Assembly (NCBI RefSeq): GCF_001074635.1
Contig: NZ_JUQO01000016.1
Span: forward strand, 1-40,055
Source: Streptococcus mitis
GTDB taxonomy: Bacteria > Bacillota > Bacilli > Lactobacillales > Streptococcaceae
Direction: 5' to 3'
DNA: 40,055 bases
Shown here: one piece after another, positions 8,701 to 16,066 of the stretch
How the letters are laid out: every line of letters starts with the position of its first letter
Numbering within the stretch: the stretch's first letter is position 1
Position numbers and translations under genes: made by a program
The notes under the pieces: model-generated
Database searches by the model: none
Told to the model about the DNA's origin: nothing
The model's input: the letters and a program-made list of their open reading frames with translations, nothing else

Positions 8701-10371
8701 ATGAAATTAAATCACGACTTATCAAAAAAACATTCCATTCATTTTTTCTTTAAACTCCTACTTGTACTACTATTGATAAATATTTTAATCAATATTGCTA
8801 TGAGTAACATAACCAGAAATTTTATTAAAAACCAAAATATAGTACACCTACGTAGTTCAATTGAAATTTATGCTGACTCTGTTAATGAAAAATTACATTC
8901 TGCAGAAAGATTTATGTATTCAACAATAACACACAGTGAAGAATTGGAAAAATTAAATCATGTACAAAAATTTTTAGACTATCAAGAAAGTCTAAAAAAG
9001 GTTCAAACTAGTTTTACAGAGTTTGAATATCAAAATGAAACCCATATGACATTCTTATTGGAAACAAATTCTACTAAACATTTTATCAATGTTTCCAATC
9101 TTTATATTCCATATGAAGATTATTTACTGTTAAAAACATATCTAAAATCACTAAGTAGCGATATAAGTGACCGTAAGTGGAAAAATATAACTACTAAAAA
9201 TAGCGAATACTTAGTTAAATCCGTTCATTACGAAGGAAAAATAATTTATGCAGTCATATCCTCAGAAGATATCCTAAAACCTCTCAATAAACTTAATATT
9301 GGTAATAATGGTAGACTCTCCCTAAAAGAGCCTAACAATATACCGTCCTCTAATTACCTAATTCATGCACAAAATGAAAAAACACATTTACCTTTCGATA
9401 TTTATGTTTTAGTCGATTATGCCGAAGTCTTTAGAAATATCACACTCTTAGAAGTATTTTTATCAGCTGTTCCTATCATTATCACCATTTTATCAATCAT
9501 CATTATCCTATATATTCGTCAGTGGATGATTAAGCCTATAACAAGACTCACTGAACGGCTCTCTCAACTTGGGGACTCCATCCCCCCTTCTGAATTTTTT
9601 ATATCTGAAGGTATACTAGAAATTGATAAGGCAAATGATAAACTTAATAAAGTAATTTTTGACATGCAAGAATTAAAAATACGAGAATACCATTCACAAC
9701 TAGAACTTAAGAAGATTGAACTTAATTATCTTAAAAATCAAATTCGACCGCATTTCTACTTAAATATGTTATCAATGATTCATAGTATGCTTCAAACAAA
9801 AAACTACAAGGAAATTGAAGAATTAACTATCCTAACTTCAAATTATCTCCGTCATTTATTTATGGCTAATCAAGATTTTTCAGAACTTAAAGATGAAGTT
9901 CAGCATACTAAAGATTATTTAGAAATACAACGAATTCGATATGGAAATAGCATCTACTTTTCACTAGACTACAATGATGACCTACAAAATACTCTTATCC
10001 CATCATTACTTTTACAAACATTTATTGAAAACACAATCAAACACGGTTTTTCATTTCAGGATTTATTTACAATTTTACTATCAATAAAAAAAGTAAAAAC
10101 TGAGAACTCAGATTACATTCATATTTGTATCGAGGATAATGGTCCAGGTTTCTCTGAAGAAATTTTATCAAAACTAAATCAGAAACAGTCTCTAATAACA
10201 GAAGATGGACATCATATCGGGATAACAAACACCATCGAACGTTTAAATCTTCTCTATCCCAACGACTATACTATTACATTTGAAAATAATGAAGAAGGTG
10301 GAGCTAAAATTCTTTTACTCATTCCATACAAGATTATAGACGGAGGTTATAATGAACATTTTATTAGTTGA
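8701..10371 (+). CDS. YesM-family sensor histidine kinase
   Basis: A 556-residue membrane sensor kinase. The first membrane helix is at about 15-36, an extracytoplasmic sensing region spans about 40-250, a second helix lies at about 252-274, and a HAMP-like linker follows. The His_kinase domain has the phosphoacceptor H351 in QIRPHFYLNML, an HPK7-type (YesM) signature. The ATPase has an N-box IENTIKHGF, the G1 box EDNGPGF and a G2-like GHHIGI. The start has a GGAG site. The gene overlaps the response regulator by 20 bases and is divergent from the ABC operon, so it probably senses the sugar or the loaded binding protein and switches on uptake. The signal is unknown. Confidence 0.92.
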   Translation: MKLNHDLSKKHSIHFFFKLLLVLLLINILINIAMSNITRNFIKNQNIVHLRSSIEIYADSVNEKLHSAERFMYSTITHSEELEKLNHVQKFLDYQESLKKVQTSFTEFEYQNETHMTFLLETNSTKHFINVSNLYIPYEDYLLLKTYLKSLSSDISDRKWKNITTKNSEYLVKSVHYEGKIIYAVISSEDILKPLNKLNIGNNGRLSLKEPNNIPSSNYLIHAQNEKTHLPFDIYVLVDYAEVFRNITLLEVFLSAVPIIITILSIIIILYIRQWMIKPITRLTERLSQLGDSIPPSEFFISEGILEIDKANDKLNKVIFDMQELKIREYHSQLELKKIELNYLKNQIRPHFYLNMLSMIHSMLQTKNYKEIEELTILTSNYLRHLFMANQDFSELKDEVQHTKDYLEIQRIRYGNSIYFSLDYNDDLQNTLIPSLLLQTFIENTIKHGFSFQDLFTILLSIKKVKTENSDYIHICIEDNGPGFSEEILSKLNQKQSLITEDGHHIGITNTIERLNLLYPNDYTITFENNEEGGAKILLLIPYKIIDGGYNEHFIS

Positions 10372-11890
10372 TGACGATCGCTTTATCATTGAAGCTTTAC
10401 GAGAGAAAATAAATTGGGATAAACTACACATTGACATTGTTTATGTTGCCTATAGCCTCACTCAAGCTCAAAATATTATTAGAGAGCATCCTATTGATCT
10501 CATGATAAGCGATATAGAAATGCCTCAAGGCAGCGGCCTCGAACTCTTATCGTGGATTAGAAATGAAAAATATGATATAAAAACAATTTTTTTAACCAAT
10601 TACGCCGACTTCAACTATGCTCAAAAAGCAATTGAATTACAAAGCTTCGAATACTATCTAAAACCCATTAACTTTGAAAAATTAGAATTTATGATTCAAA
10701 AAGCCATTAGTAAAATTGAGAATCATAACTTAAATGGAAAAAATGATTCACTTTTACAAATAGAAGATAATTTCTGGTATGATTACCTTAGAAAACCTCA
10801 AATTTCTCGCATTGATGAGCTAGAAAACATAGCAAGCAAACAAGATTTTATTCTTAAAAAACACCAATATTTTTTCCTTGCAGTTTTAACAATCAATCTT
10901 AATGAAGAAGATTATTCTGCAGAAACTCCATCATGGACTTCTCAACTAAAAAGAGAACTTCAAAGAATTTCACAACCTTCTTATAAGCTGATAAGTCTAT
11001 TCAAAATGGAAAGCCAGGTTGATCAATATGTTTGTCTCTTTAGAGTAGACTCATCCAAACGTAGTGACAAATTGGCATATGAGATTCATTCTCAAATTTC
11101 CAATAACTTTAGTAAATACTCAAACATTATATATAAGAGTTGCCATAAAATATCCGATATTTTATTTCATACCAAAGAACTCTACACTTATAATGAACAA
11201 TATGTTTCTTATTGGAATACTATTACATGTGTTCCACATAGTTTTCCAACTTCCTTTAAAACAGAAACTCTTTCAATTACTTTTTTAGATACCTTAAGTG
11301 AATACGAATTAAGAGAAAAAATTAATTCACTTGCTTATAATTCTCAAATTCCTACTTTCACACTACAACAAATTTTACTAGATTGGACTCAACAAATAGG
11401 AATATATCTAGATCAAAATGGAATCTCGGCACATAAATTATTCCAAAACAGCACTCATGATTTCTTATTCCAACGACGCTTTCATTCAATTGAATCTTTT
11501 CAGGATTACTTTGATTATTACTGGTCACATGCTAAGAAATTTGCAACAAACATTGAAAACCAGAAAAATAGTATTCAACGCATTGTCGAATACATAGATC
11601 ATCACTACTATGAAGATATAAATCGTTCTATATTAGCAGATATGGTTTATCTCAGCGCAGATCATTTAGCTAGAATTTTTAAAAAAGAAACTGGAGAAAC
11701 TCTTGTTAAATATATAACGGATAAACGCATTAATGCTGCTAAATCTCTCCTATCTCAAACAAATATCTCGATATCACAAGTATCTTGTCAAGTAGGGTAT
11801 GATAATTATTCTTACTTTACTAAAATTTTTAAACAAAGGACTGGACTTTCTCCTGGAGATTACCGTAAAACTTATCAAAACAAAATGTAA
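10352..11890 (+). CDS. YesN-type response regulator with AraC-family DNA-binding domain
   Basis: A 512-residue regulator. The receiver domain is at 1-120, with acidic pocket D7-D9, phosphoacceptor D54, T82 and K104. A long, poorly conserved middle region (about 130-400) follows. The C-terminal AraC/XylS domain has two helix-turn-helix motifs (about 410-510), including the signature ending GYDNYSYFTKIFKQRTGLSPGDYRK. The start at 10352 overlaps the kinase gene and has GGAGG upstream (10341-10345), so the pair is translationally coupled. The likely target is the divergent promoter region at 8499-8700. The low GC of both genes matches the ABC operon and differs from the ribosomal-protein genes that follow, consistent with one acquired island. 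Confidence 0.92.
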   Translation: MNILLVDDDRFIIEALREKINWDKLHIDIVYVAYSLTQAQNIIREHPIDLMISDIEMPQGSGLELLSWIRNEKYDIKTIFLTNYADFNYAQKAIELQSFEYYLKPINFEKLEFMIQKAISKIENHNLNGKNDSLLQIEDNFWYDYLRKPQISRIDELENIASKQDFILKKHQYFFLAVLTINLNEEDYSAETPSWTSQLKRELQRISQPSYKLISLFKMESQVDQYVCLFRVDSSKRSDKLAYEIHSQISNNFSKYSNIIYKSCHKISDILFHTKELYTYNEQYVSYWNTITCVPHSFPTSFKTETLSITFLDTLSEYELREKINSLAYNSQIPTFTLQQILLDWTQQIGIYLDQNGISAHKLFQNSTHDFLFQRRFHSIESFQDYFDYYWSHAKKFATNIENQKNSIQRIVEYIDHHYYEDINRSILADMVYLSADHLARIFKKETGETLVKYITDKRINAAKSLLSQTNISISQVSCQVGYDNYSYFTKIFKQRTGLSPGDYRKTYQNKM

Positions 11891-11929
11891 GCAATCTAAA
11901 TCATTGAAATGATAACTAAAATTCAAGGT

Positions 11930-11960
11930 CTGTAGTAATTTTTGAAATTCTACAGTTTTT
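11930..11960 (+). terminator. Intrinsic terminator of the two-component operon
   Basis: A stem of CTGTAG plus AATTT (11930-11941, one bulged T) pairs with AAATTCTACAG (11945-11955). Five T residues follow. It lies 40 bases after the response-regulator stop codon. Confidence 0.85.
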
Positions 11961-12040
11961 CCAAAGATAGCTCCATAAACTTATTTGAAATTGCTGATAA
12001 GGTAACTTCTTAAAAAGTCAGTTTGAGAAAAACAGCCAGT
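11961..12040. other. Non-coding remnant between terminator and palindromic element
   Basis: AT-rich with stops in all plus frames I read. I see no gene, promoter or recognisable repeat here. Confidence 0.5.
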
Positions 12041-12174
12041 AAATATTTCTAGGATAAAACGTATACTATCAAGCTTTTACTGAACTGCACCCCAAAAGTT
12101 AGATTTTTTCTGTCTAACTTTTGGGGTGCAGTTCAAAGAAACCTGATAATATGCGTTTTATTATGGAAATATTT
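12041..12174. repeat. 134-bp palindromic element with a perfect 23-bp core inverted repeat and IS3-like ends
   Basis: A perfect 23-bp inverted repeat (12081-12103 with 12113-12135) has a 9-base T-rich loop and termini TG...CA. The core reads ACTGCACCCCAAAAGTTAGA, which resembles terminal repeats of streptococcal IS3-family (IS150-group) elements as I remember them. The pairing continues outward: 12041-12080 against the complement of 12136-12174 matches at about 31 of 39 positions, mostly transitions. There is no room for a transposase. It may be a MITE-like element, fused IS ends or a large RNA hairpin. Confidence 0.75.
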
Positions 12175-12571
12175 CTTATTTTCTCTATTTCTAATGACTT
12201 ACTTCAGCTTCTTACCTCTTAAAAAGAGCAACAAAAATATGAACTAGCAAAGTTTGGCATCATCAGTAATCCAGAACAATTTATTTACATATATCGACAC
12301 CAAAGGAAACATCAACAAGCCTTTACATGCCGACTATCTAAACAATAAAATGAAAAGCATCAGAAAGTGACATAAAGAGCCAGCACATGCTACACCTCAT
12401 AAATTACGACATACAGGAGCGACACTTGCTAAAAAGTCTGGAATGAGCTTAGAGACCATTTCTGAAGCATTAACTCATAGCGATACAGGTACAACTCAAA
12501 TTTATGTCAATACTTCTAATGTAGTTCCTATGGCAGTTGGAGATATTGCTTATCGCAATCTTAAAAAGTAA
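12175..12571 (+). pseudogene. Tyrosine recombinase (phage/ICE integrase), C-terminal remnant
   Basis: A decayed integrase catalytic domain. One frame reads SNDLLQLLTS, a stop, then KEQQKYELAKFGIISNPEQF. After a frameshift near 12278-12285 another frame reads YIDTKGNINKPLHADYLNNK, then a second in-frame stop (TGA, 12368-12370). The C-terminus is intact: HKLRHTGATLA holds the catalytic Arg box, LTHSDTGTT the histidine, and QIYVN the nucleophilic tyrosine. It ends at a TAA at 12569-12571. The N-terminal half is missing and the remnant begins where the palindromic element ends. Its position about 100 bases from the 3' end of rpsI fits an element that once integrated there. It is non-functional as read. 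Confidence 0.85.
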
Positions 12572-12597
12572 TGGTGTGAATTTTGCTAAAAATCATC

Positions 12598-12644
12598 AAA
12601 AAAACACGAAAAAAGCACCCATAAGATAAACTTTTGAGTGCTTT
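12598..12644 (-). terminator. Terminator of the rplM-rpsI operon
   Basis: On the minus strand, AAAGCAC (12638-12644) pairs with GTGCTTT (12612-12618), with some extra internal pairing. A T-rich tract TTTTTTCGTGTTTTTTT follows. It is 25 bases after the rpsI stop. Confidence 0.85.
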
Positions 12645-12668
12645 GAAACGTTGATATAATCGTATTGA

Positions 12669-13061
12669 TTAACGTTTTGAGAATTGTGATGCTTTACGAG
12701 CTTTCTTAAGACCTGGTTTCTTACGTTCAACTTTACGTGAGTCACGTGTAAGAAGTCCTGCGCGTTTCAATGAATCGCGGAAGTCTGGGTCTACTTGAAG
12801 AAGGGCACGAGCGATACCGTGACGGATAGCTCCTGATTGACCAGCGTATCCACCACCTACAACGTTAACGAAAACGTCGTATGAACCTGCAGTTGAAGTA
12901 ACTGCGAATGGTTGGTTGATGACAAGACGAAGGTCAGCGTGTGGGATGTACTCTTCAACATCTTTTTTGTTAACAGTGATTTTACCAGTTCCTGGAACAA
13001 GGCGAACGCGTGCAACAGCGTTTTTACGACGTCCAGTACCTGCATATTGTGCTTGTGACAT
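12669..13061 (-). CDS. rpsI: 30S ribosomal protein S9
   Basis: 130 residues, the normal bacterial S9 length. It has the conserved N-terminus [14 protein letters not shown], the central [19 protein letters not shown] segment, and the basic C-terminal tail ending [12 protein letters not shown], whose terminal Arg reaches the P-site tRNA in the small subunit. It lies 18 bases after rplM in the conserved rplM-rpsI operon with a GGAA-type ribosome site. The 3' end faces an integrase remnant, marking it as a probable integration site, but the coding sequence is complete. Confidence 0.98.
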   Translation of the reverse strand: MSQAQYAGTGRRKNAVARVRLVPGTGKITVNKKDVEEYIPHADLRLVINQPFAVTSTAGSYDVFVNVVGGGYAGQSGAIRHGIARALLQVDPDFRDSLKRAGLLTRDSRKVERKKPGLKKARKASQFSKR

Positions 13062-13079
13062 ACTTTATTGTTCCTTTCC

Positions 13080-13526
13080 TTAGATAAGTCCTGAAATATC
13101 AAGAACTTCTGGTTGTTGTGCAGCGTGAGTGTGCTCAGCTCCAACAAATACTTTCAACTTCATACCTTGAGCGCGTCCAAGAGTATTGTGTGGAAGCATA
13201 CCTTTAACTGATTTCTCGATCAAACGTACTGCATTTTTAGAACGAAGTTCACCTGCAGAGATTTGTTTCAATCCACCTGGGTGGTTTGAGTGAGTGTAGT
13301 AGATTTTATCAGTTGCTTTTTTACCAGTCAATTTAACTTTTTCAGCATTGATAACAATCACAAAGTCACCTGTATCAGTGTGTGGTGTAAATGTTGGTTT
13401 GTTTTTTCCGCGAAGTACGCTAGCAACTACTGCAGAAAGACGTCCAAGTGGTACATCAGTTGCGTCAACTACGTACCATTTACGTTCAACTTGGCCTGGT
13501 TTAGCCATAAATGTTGTTTTGTTCAT
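13080..13526 (-). CDS. rplM: 50S ribosomal protein L13
   Basis: 148 residues with family-typical features: [16 protein letters not shown] near the N-terminus, [17 protein letters not shown] and [12 protein letters not shown]13 is an early-assembly protein of the large subunit. It is the first gene of the L13-S9 operon. The start at 13526 follows AGGAG. The upstream transcript contains an L13-type autoregulatory leader, so L13 probably represses its own operon by binding it. Confidence 0.98.
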   Translation of the reverse strand: MNKTTFMAKPGQVERKWYVVDATDVPLGRLSAVVASVLRGKNKPTFTPHTDTGDFVIVINAEKVKLTGKKATDKIYYTHSNHPGGLKQISAGELRSKNAVRLIEKSVKGMLPHNTLGRAQGMKLKVFVGAEHTHAAQQPEVLDISGLI

Positions 13527-13554
13527 GATTTCTCCTATATATAGTTCGATTTTT

Positions 13555-13627
13555 GTTTACGGTGATGGGTGTTCCTTCCCATCGAAAAGTATTTGGAAGG
13601 TTCCGGGGCCTTTCAAATGGGGTAAAC
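13555..13627 (-). promoter_or_regulatory. L13 ribosomal-protein leader RNA
   Basis: The rplM 5' UTR folds with a closing stem GTTTAC (13622-13627) / GTAAAC (13555-13560). It encloses a hairpin GATGGG...CCCATC and a GGCCCCGGAACC segment. Layout and position match the L13 leader family of Firmicutes. Confidence 0.85.
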
Positions 13628-13640
13628 AATACCGCCTACT

Positions 13641-13670
13641 ATAATACCAAATTTCACCCCTAAAAGTCAA
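13641..13670 (-). promoter_or_regulatory. rplM-rpsI promoter
   Basis: TTGACT (13665-13670) and TATTAT (13641-13646) with an 18-base spacer on the minus strand, just upstream of the L13 leader. Confidence 0.75.
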
Positions 13671-13714
13671 TAGATATGAAAAATATTTTTCTAAATTCCA
13701 CTCTTTTTATCTCT

Positions 13715-13738
13715 AAAAAACCTCGCTTTCGCGAGGCT
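13715..13738 (-). terminator. Terminator of the ABC-2 exporter operon
   Basis: A 6-bp GC-rich stem CCTCGC/GCGAGG (13721-13736) with a 4-base loop, followed on the minus strand by TTTTTT. It begins directly after the permease stop codon. Confidence 0.92.
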
Positions 13739-13741
13739 CTT

Positions 13742-14941
13742 CTATTTATAAGATAAGGCACGTCTAAAGGTTTTCCAGATTCCTAAATCATCCGTTTGAA
13801 GAACGAGACTAGCATACATGCGTCCGATAAATCCTGTTGCTACCACTGCAAAAATCACTGTAATAGCAAGTGAAATCCATGCTTCTACTCCCCCTGCATA
13901 GCCATTAATGGTTCTAAATGGCATAAAGAAGGTCGAAATAAAGGGAATATAAGAACCAATCTTCAAGATGAGATTGTCACCAGCTGCACCTAGAGCTGTC
14001 ACTCCAAAAAAACCACCCATAATCAAAATCATCAAAGGCGACAGGGCTTTCCCTGAGTCCTCAGGACGAGAAACCATAGATCCTAGGAAGGCTGCTAAAA
14101 CAACGTACATAAAGAGGCTAACCAAGACAAACAATAAGGTGTTGAGCGAGAAAGCCTCTCCTATATGGTTTAAAATACCAGATTGTGCCAAGATTGGTAG
14201 GTCTTTAAAGAGAAGAATGGCAGCAAGTCCACCCACGACGTAAATGCCAATATGGGTCAAAATCACAAGAAGCAGAGCCAGCATGCGAGCGTAGAAATAA
14301 TGACTAGCTCGGATACTAGAGAAGACCACCTCCATAATTTTGGTTCCTTTCTCGCTAGCCACTTCCTGAGCAGTGACACTAGCATAGGTAATCAAAATCA
14401 TATAAAGGAAGAGACCAAGCCCTGCGGCCGCAAAGGTTTGAATCATTTTTTTATTTTCCTTGGCTTCATCAATCTTTTCTGTGAATTGAACTGTCTGCGC
14501 TAAGCGTTTTTCCTGCTCTTGAGACAAGGAGGCCGTTGAACGATTAAGCTGATTTTGTAGTTCATTGAGTGTACCTGTAACCTCAAATTTAATTCCATTT
14601 TCAAGCGATGTTTCGCCATGATAAACTGCCTTTAGAACACTATCTTCTTGATCAATAGTCAGATAGCCTTTTAATTTTTCATCTTTAATCGCTTCTTTGG
14701 CACTTGCTTCGTCTTTATAGTCAAAGTTAACACCATTTACATTCTTCAGTCCTTCTGCTACAGACGGCACTGTTGTCACTACTGCCACTTTATCATTTTT
14801 AGCCATTGAAGAGCCTTGGAGATAGCCAATTCCTCCAGAGAGACCGATAAACAAGAATGGTGAAATCACCATAAAGAAGAAACTCCACGATTTGACATGT
14901 CGAAGATAGGTTTCCTTCATTACAACCCACATATTTCTCAT
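13742..14941 (-). CDS. ABC-2 family exporter permease (NatB-like)
   Basis: A 399-residue ABC-2 transporter subunit. One membrane helix at about 20-40 is followed by a large extracytoplasmic domain (about 45-165) with a coiled Gln/Glu-rich stretch. Five or so helices fill the C-terminal half, the topology of NatB/YhgE-type permeases. Its start overlaps the stop of the ATPase gene by 4 bases, so the two are coupled and form a simple exporter. NatAB systems expel sodium in Bacillus, but similar pairs export drugs or peptides, so the substrate is open. Confidence 0.85.
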   Translation of the reverse strand: MRNMWVVMKETYLRHVKSWSFFFMVISPFLFIGLSGGIGYLQGSSMAKNDKVAVVTTVPSVAEGLKNVNGVNFDYKDEASAKEAIKDEKLKGYLTIDQEDSVLKAVYHGETSLENGIKFEVTGTLNELQNQLNRSTASLSQEQEKRLAQTVQFTEKIDEAKENKKMIQTFAAAGLGLFLYMILITYASVTAQEVASEKGTKIMEVVFSSIRASHYFYARMLALLLVILTHIGIYVVGGLAAILLFKDLPILAQSGILNHIGEAFSLNTLLFVLVSLFMYVVLAAFLGSMVSRPEDSGKALSPLMILIMGGFFGVTALGAAGDNLILKIGSYIPFISTFFMPFRTINGYAGGVEAWISLAITVIFAVVATGFIGRMYASLVLQTDDLGIWKTFRRALSYK

Positions 14942-15831
14942 ACTTCCACCCCTGATTCTAGTTTAAAGATTTCATCGATTGTTGGCGCTTGCTGGTCAAA
15001 GGTTGCGATATATTGCCCCTGAGTCAAGATTGGGAAGAGTTCCCTTCCAGCGCTCTCATCCTCCAAGATCAATTTCCAACTGCCTTGTTTGGTCAAGCTC
15101 ACCTGTTTGACATGAGGAAGATTTTCCAATTCTTCCTTGCTTCGTTCACTTGAAACAAAGAGACGCGTTTTCCCGTATTGATTGCGGACATCCTGAACTG
15201 GTCCATGCAAGACCACACGGCCATCTCGAATCATCAGAATATCGTCACAAAGCTCCTCGACGTTGGTCATGACATGGTCAGAAAAGATAATGGTTGCTCC
15301 ACGCCCTTTTTCCTGAAAAATGACTTGTTTGAGCAATTCTGTATTGACTGGGTCCAATCCACTGAAAGGCTCATCCAGGATAATCAAGTCTGGCTCATGA
15401 ATCAGAGTAATAATGAGCTGAATCTTCTGCTGATTTCCTTTTGACAGACTCTTAATTTTATCTGTCAGCTTTCCTTTCACTTCCAACTTCTTCATCCATT
15501 GAGGGAGTTTTTCCTTGACCTCCTTGGCATCCATACCTTTTAGAGTCGCCAAGTAGCGAACTTGTTCAAGAACTGTCAATTTAGGCATGAGACTGCGTTC
15601 TTCAGGCAGATAGCCAATCCGAGCATAGGTCTCCTGACGAATATCCTGACTATCCAGACTAATTTCTCCTTGATATTCTAAAAACTTCAAAATACTGTGG
15701 AAAATCGTTGTCTTCCCAGCACCATTTTTCCCGACTAGTCCCAAAATACGACCTGGTCGCGCTTGAAAGTCAATACCAAACAAAACTTGCTTGGGTCCAA
15801 AACTTTTCTCTAGACTTCTTACTTCTAGCAT
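14938..15831 (-). CDS. ABC exporter ATP-binding protein (NatA-like)
   Basis: A 297-residue ATPase with Walker A GKNGAGKTT (34-42), signature LSKGNQQ (129-135), Walker B LIILDEP (149-155) and the switch histidine in SDHVMTN. A C-terminal extension of about 80 residues, as in DrrA/NatA-type proteins, follows the ATPase core. It is the first gene of the two-gene exporter operon. The start at 15831 follows a GGAGGTG site. It powers the overlapping ABC-2 permease. Confidence 0.9.
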   Translation of the reverse strand: MLEVRSLEKSFGPKQVLFGIDFQARPGRILGLVGKNGAGKTTIFHSILKFLEYQGEISLDSQDIRQETYARIGYLPEERSLMPKLTVLEQVRYLATLKGMDAKEVKEKLPQWMKKLEVKGKLTDKIKSLSKGNQQKIQLIITLIHEPDLIILDEPFSGLDPVNTELLKQVIFQEKGRGATIIFSDHVMTNVEELCDDILMIRDGRVVLHGPVQDVRNQYGKTRLFVSSERSKEELENLPHVKQVSLTKQGSWKLILEDESAGRELFPILTQGQYIATFDQQAPTIDEIFKLESGVEV

Positions 15832-15858
15832 CTTTCACCTCCGAAATGTCTTGCACTC

Positions 15859-15887
15859 ATTATACTCCTTTTTGATAGCCTTTACAA
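15859..15887 (-). promoter_or_regulatory. Promoter of the ABC-2 exporter operon
   Basis: TTGTAA (15882-15887) and a perfect TATAAT (15859-15864), 17-base spacer, minus strand. Confidence 0.75.
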
Positions 15888-16031
15888 TGATTTTTGTCCA
15901 TTTTTATCATCCTCATTTTAGTAAAAAATCTTAGGGTACTTTGAGTTATGAGTACATTATACACTGGTAAACTCCAATTTATCTTCTCTGTTCCTCAACT
16001 GTCTATTTTTGATCCTGAATTGTTATTTGAA

Positions 16032-16060
16032 AAGCAAAAATCCACCCTGGAGGATGGATT
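16032..16060 (-). terminator. pheT terminator
   Basis: On the minus strand, AATCCATCC pairs with GGGTGGATT around a short loop. TTTTTGCTTTT follows. It is right after the pheT stop. Confidence 0.85.
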
Positions 16061-16066
16061 GATGAG

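Noticed and set aside
12081-12135. Complete insertion sequence
   Set aside because: Only 55 bases lie between and including the terminal-repeat-like arms, so no transposase fits; flanking bases show no clear target duplication.
13290-13644. Plus-strand open frames opposite rplM and its leader
   Set aside because: They are shadows of rplM and the L13 leader, with no ribosome site.
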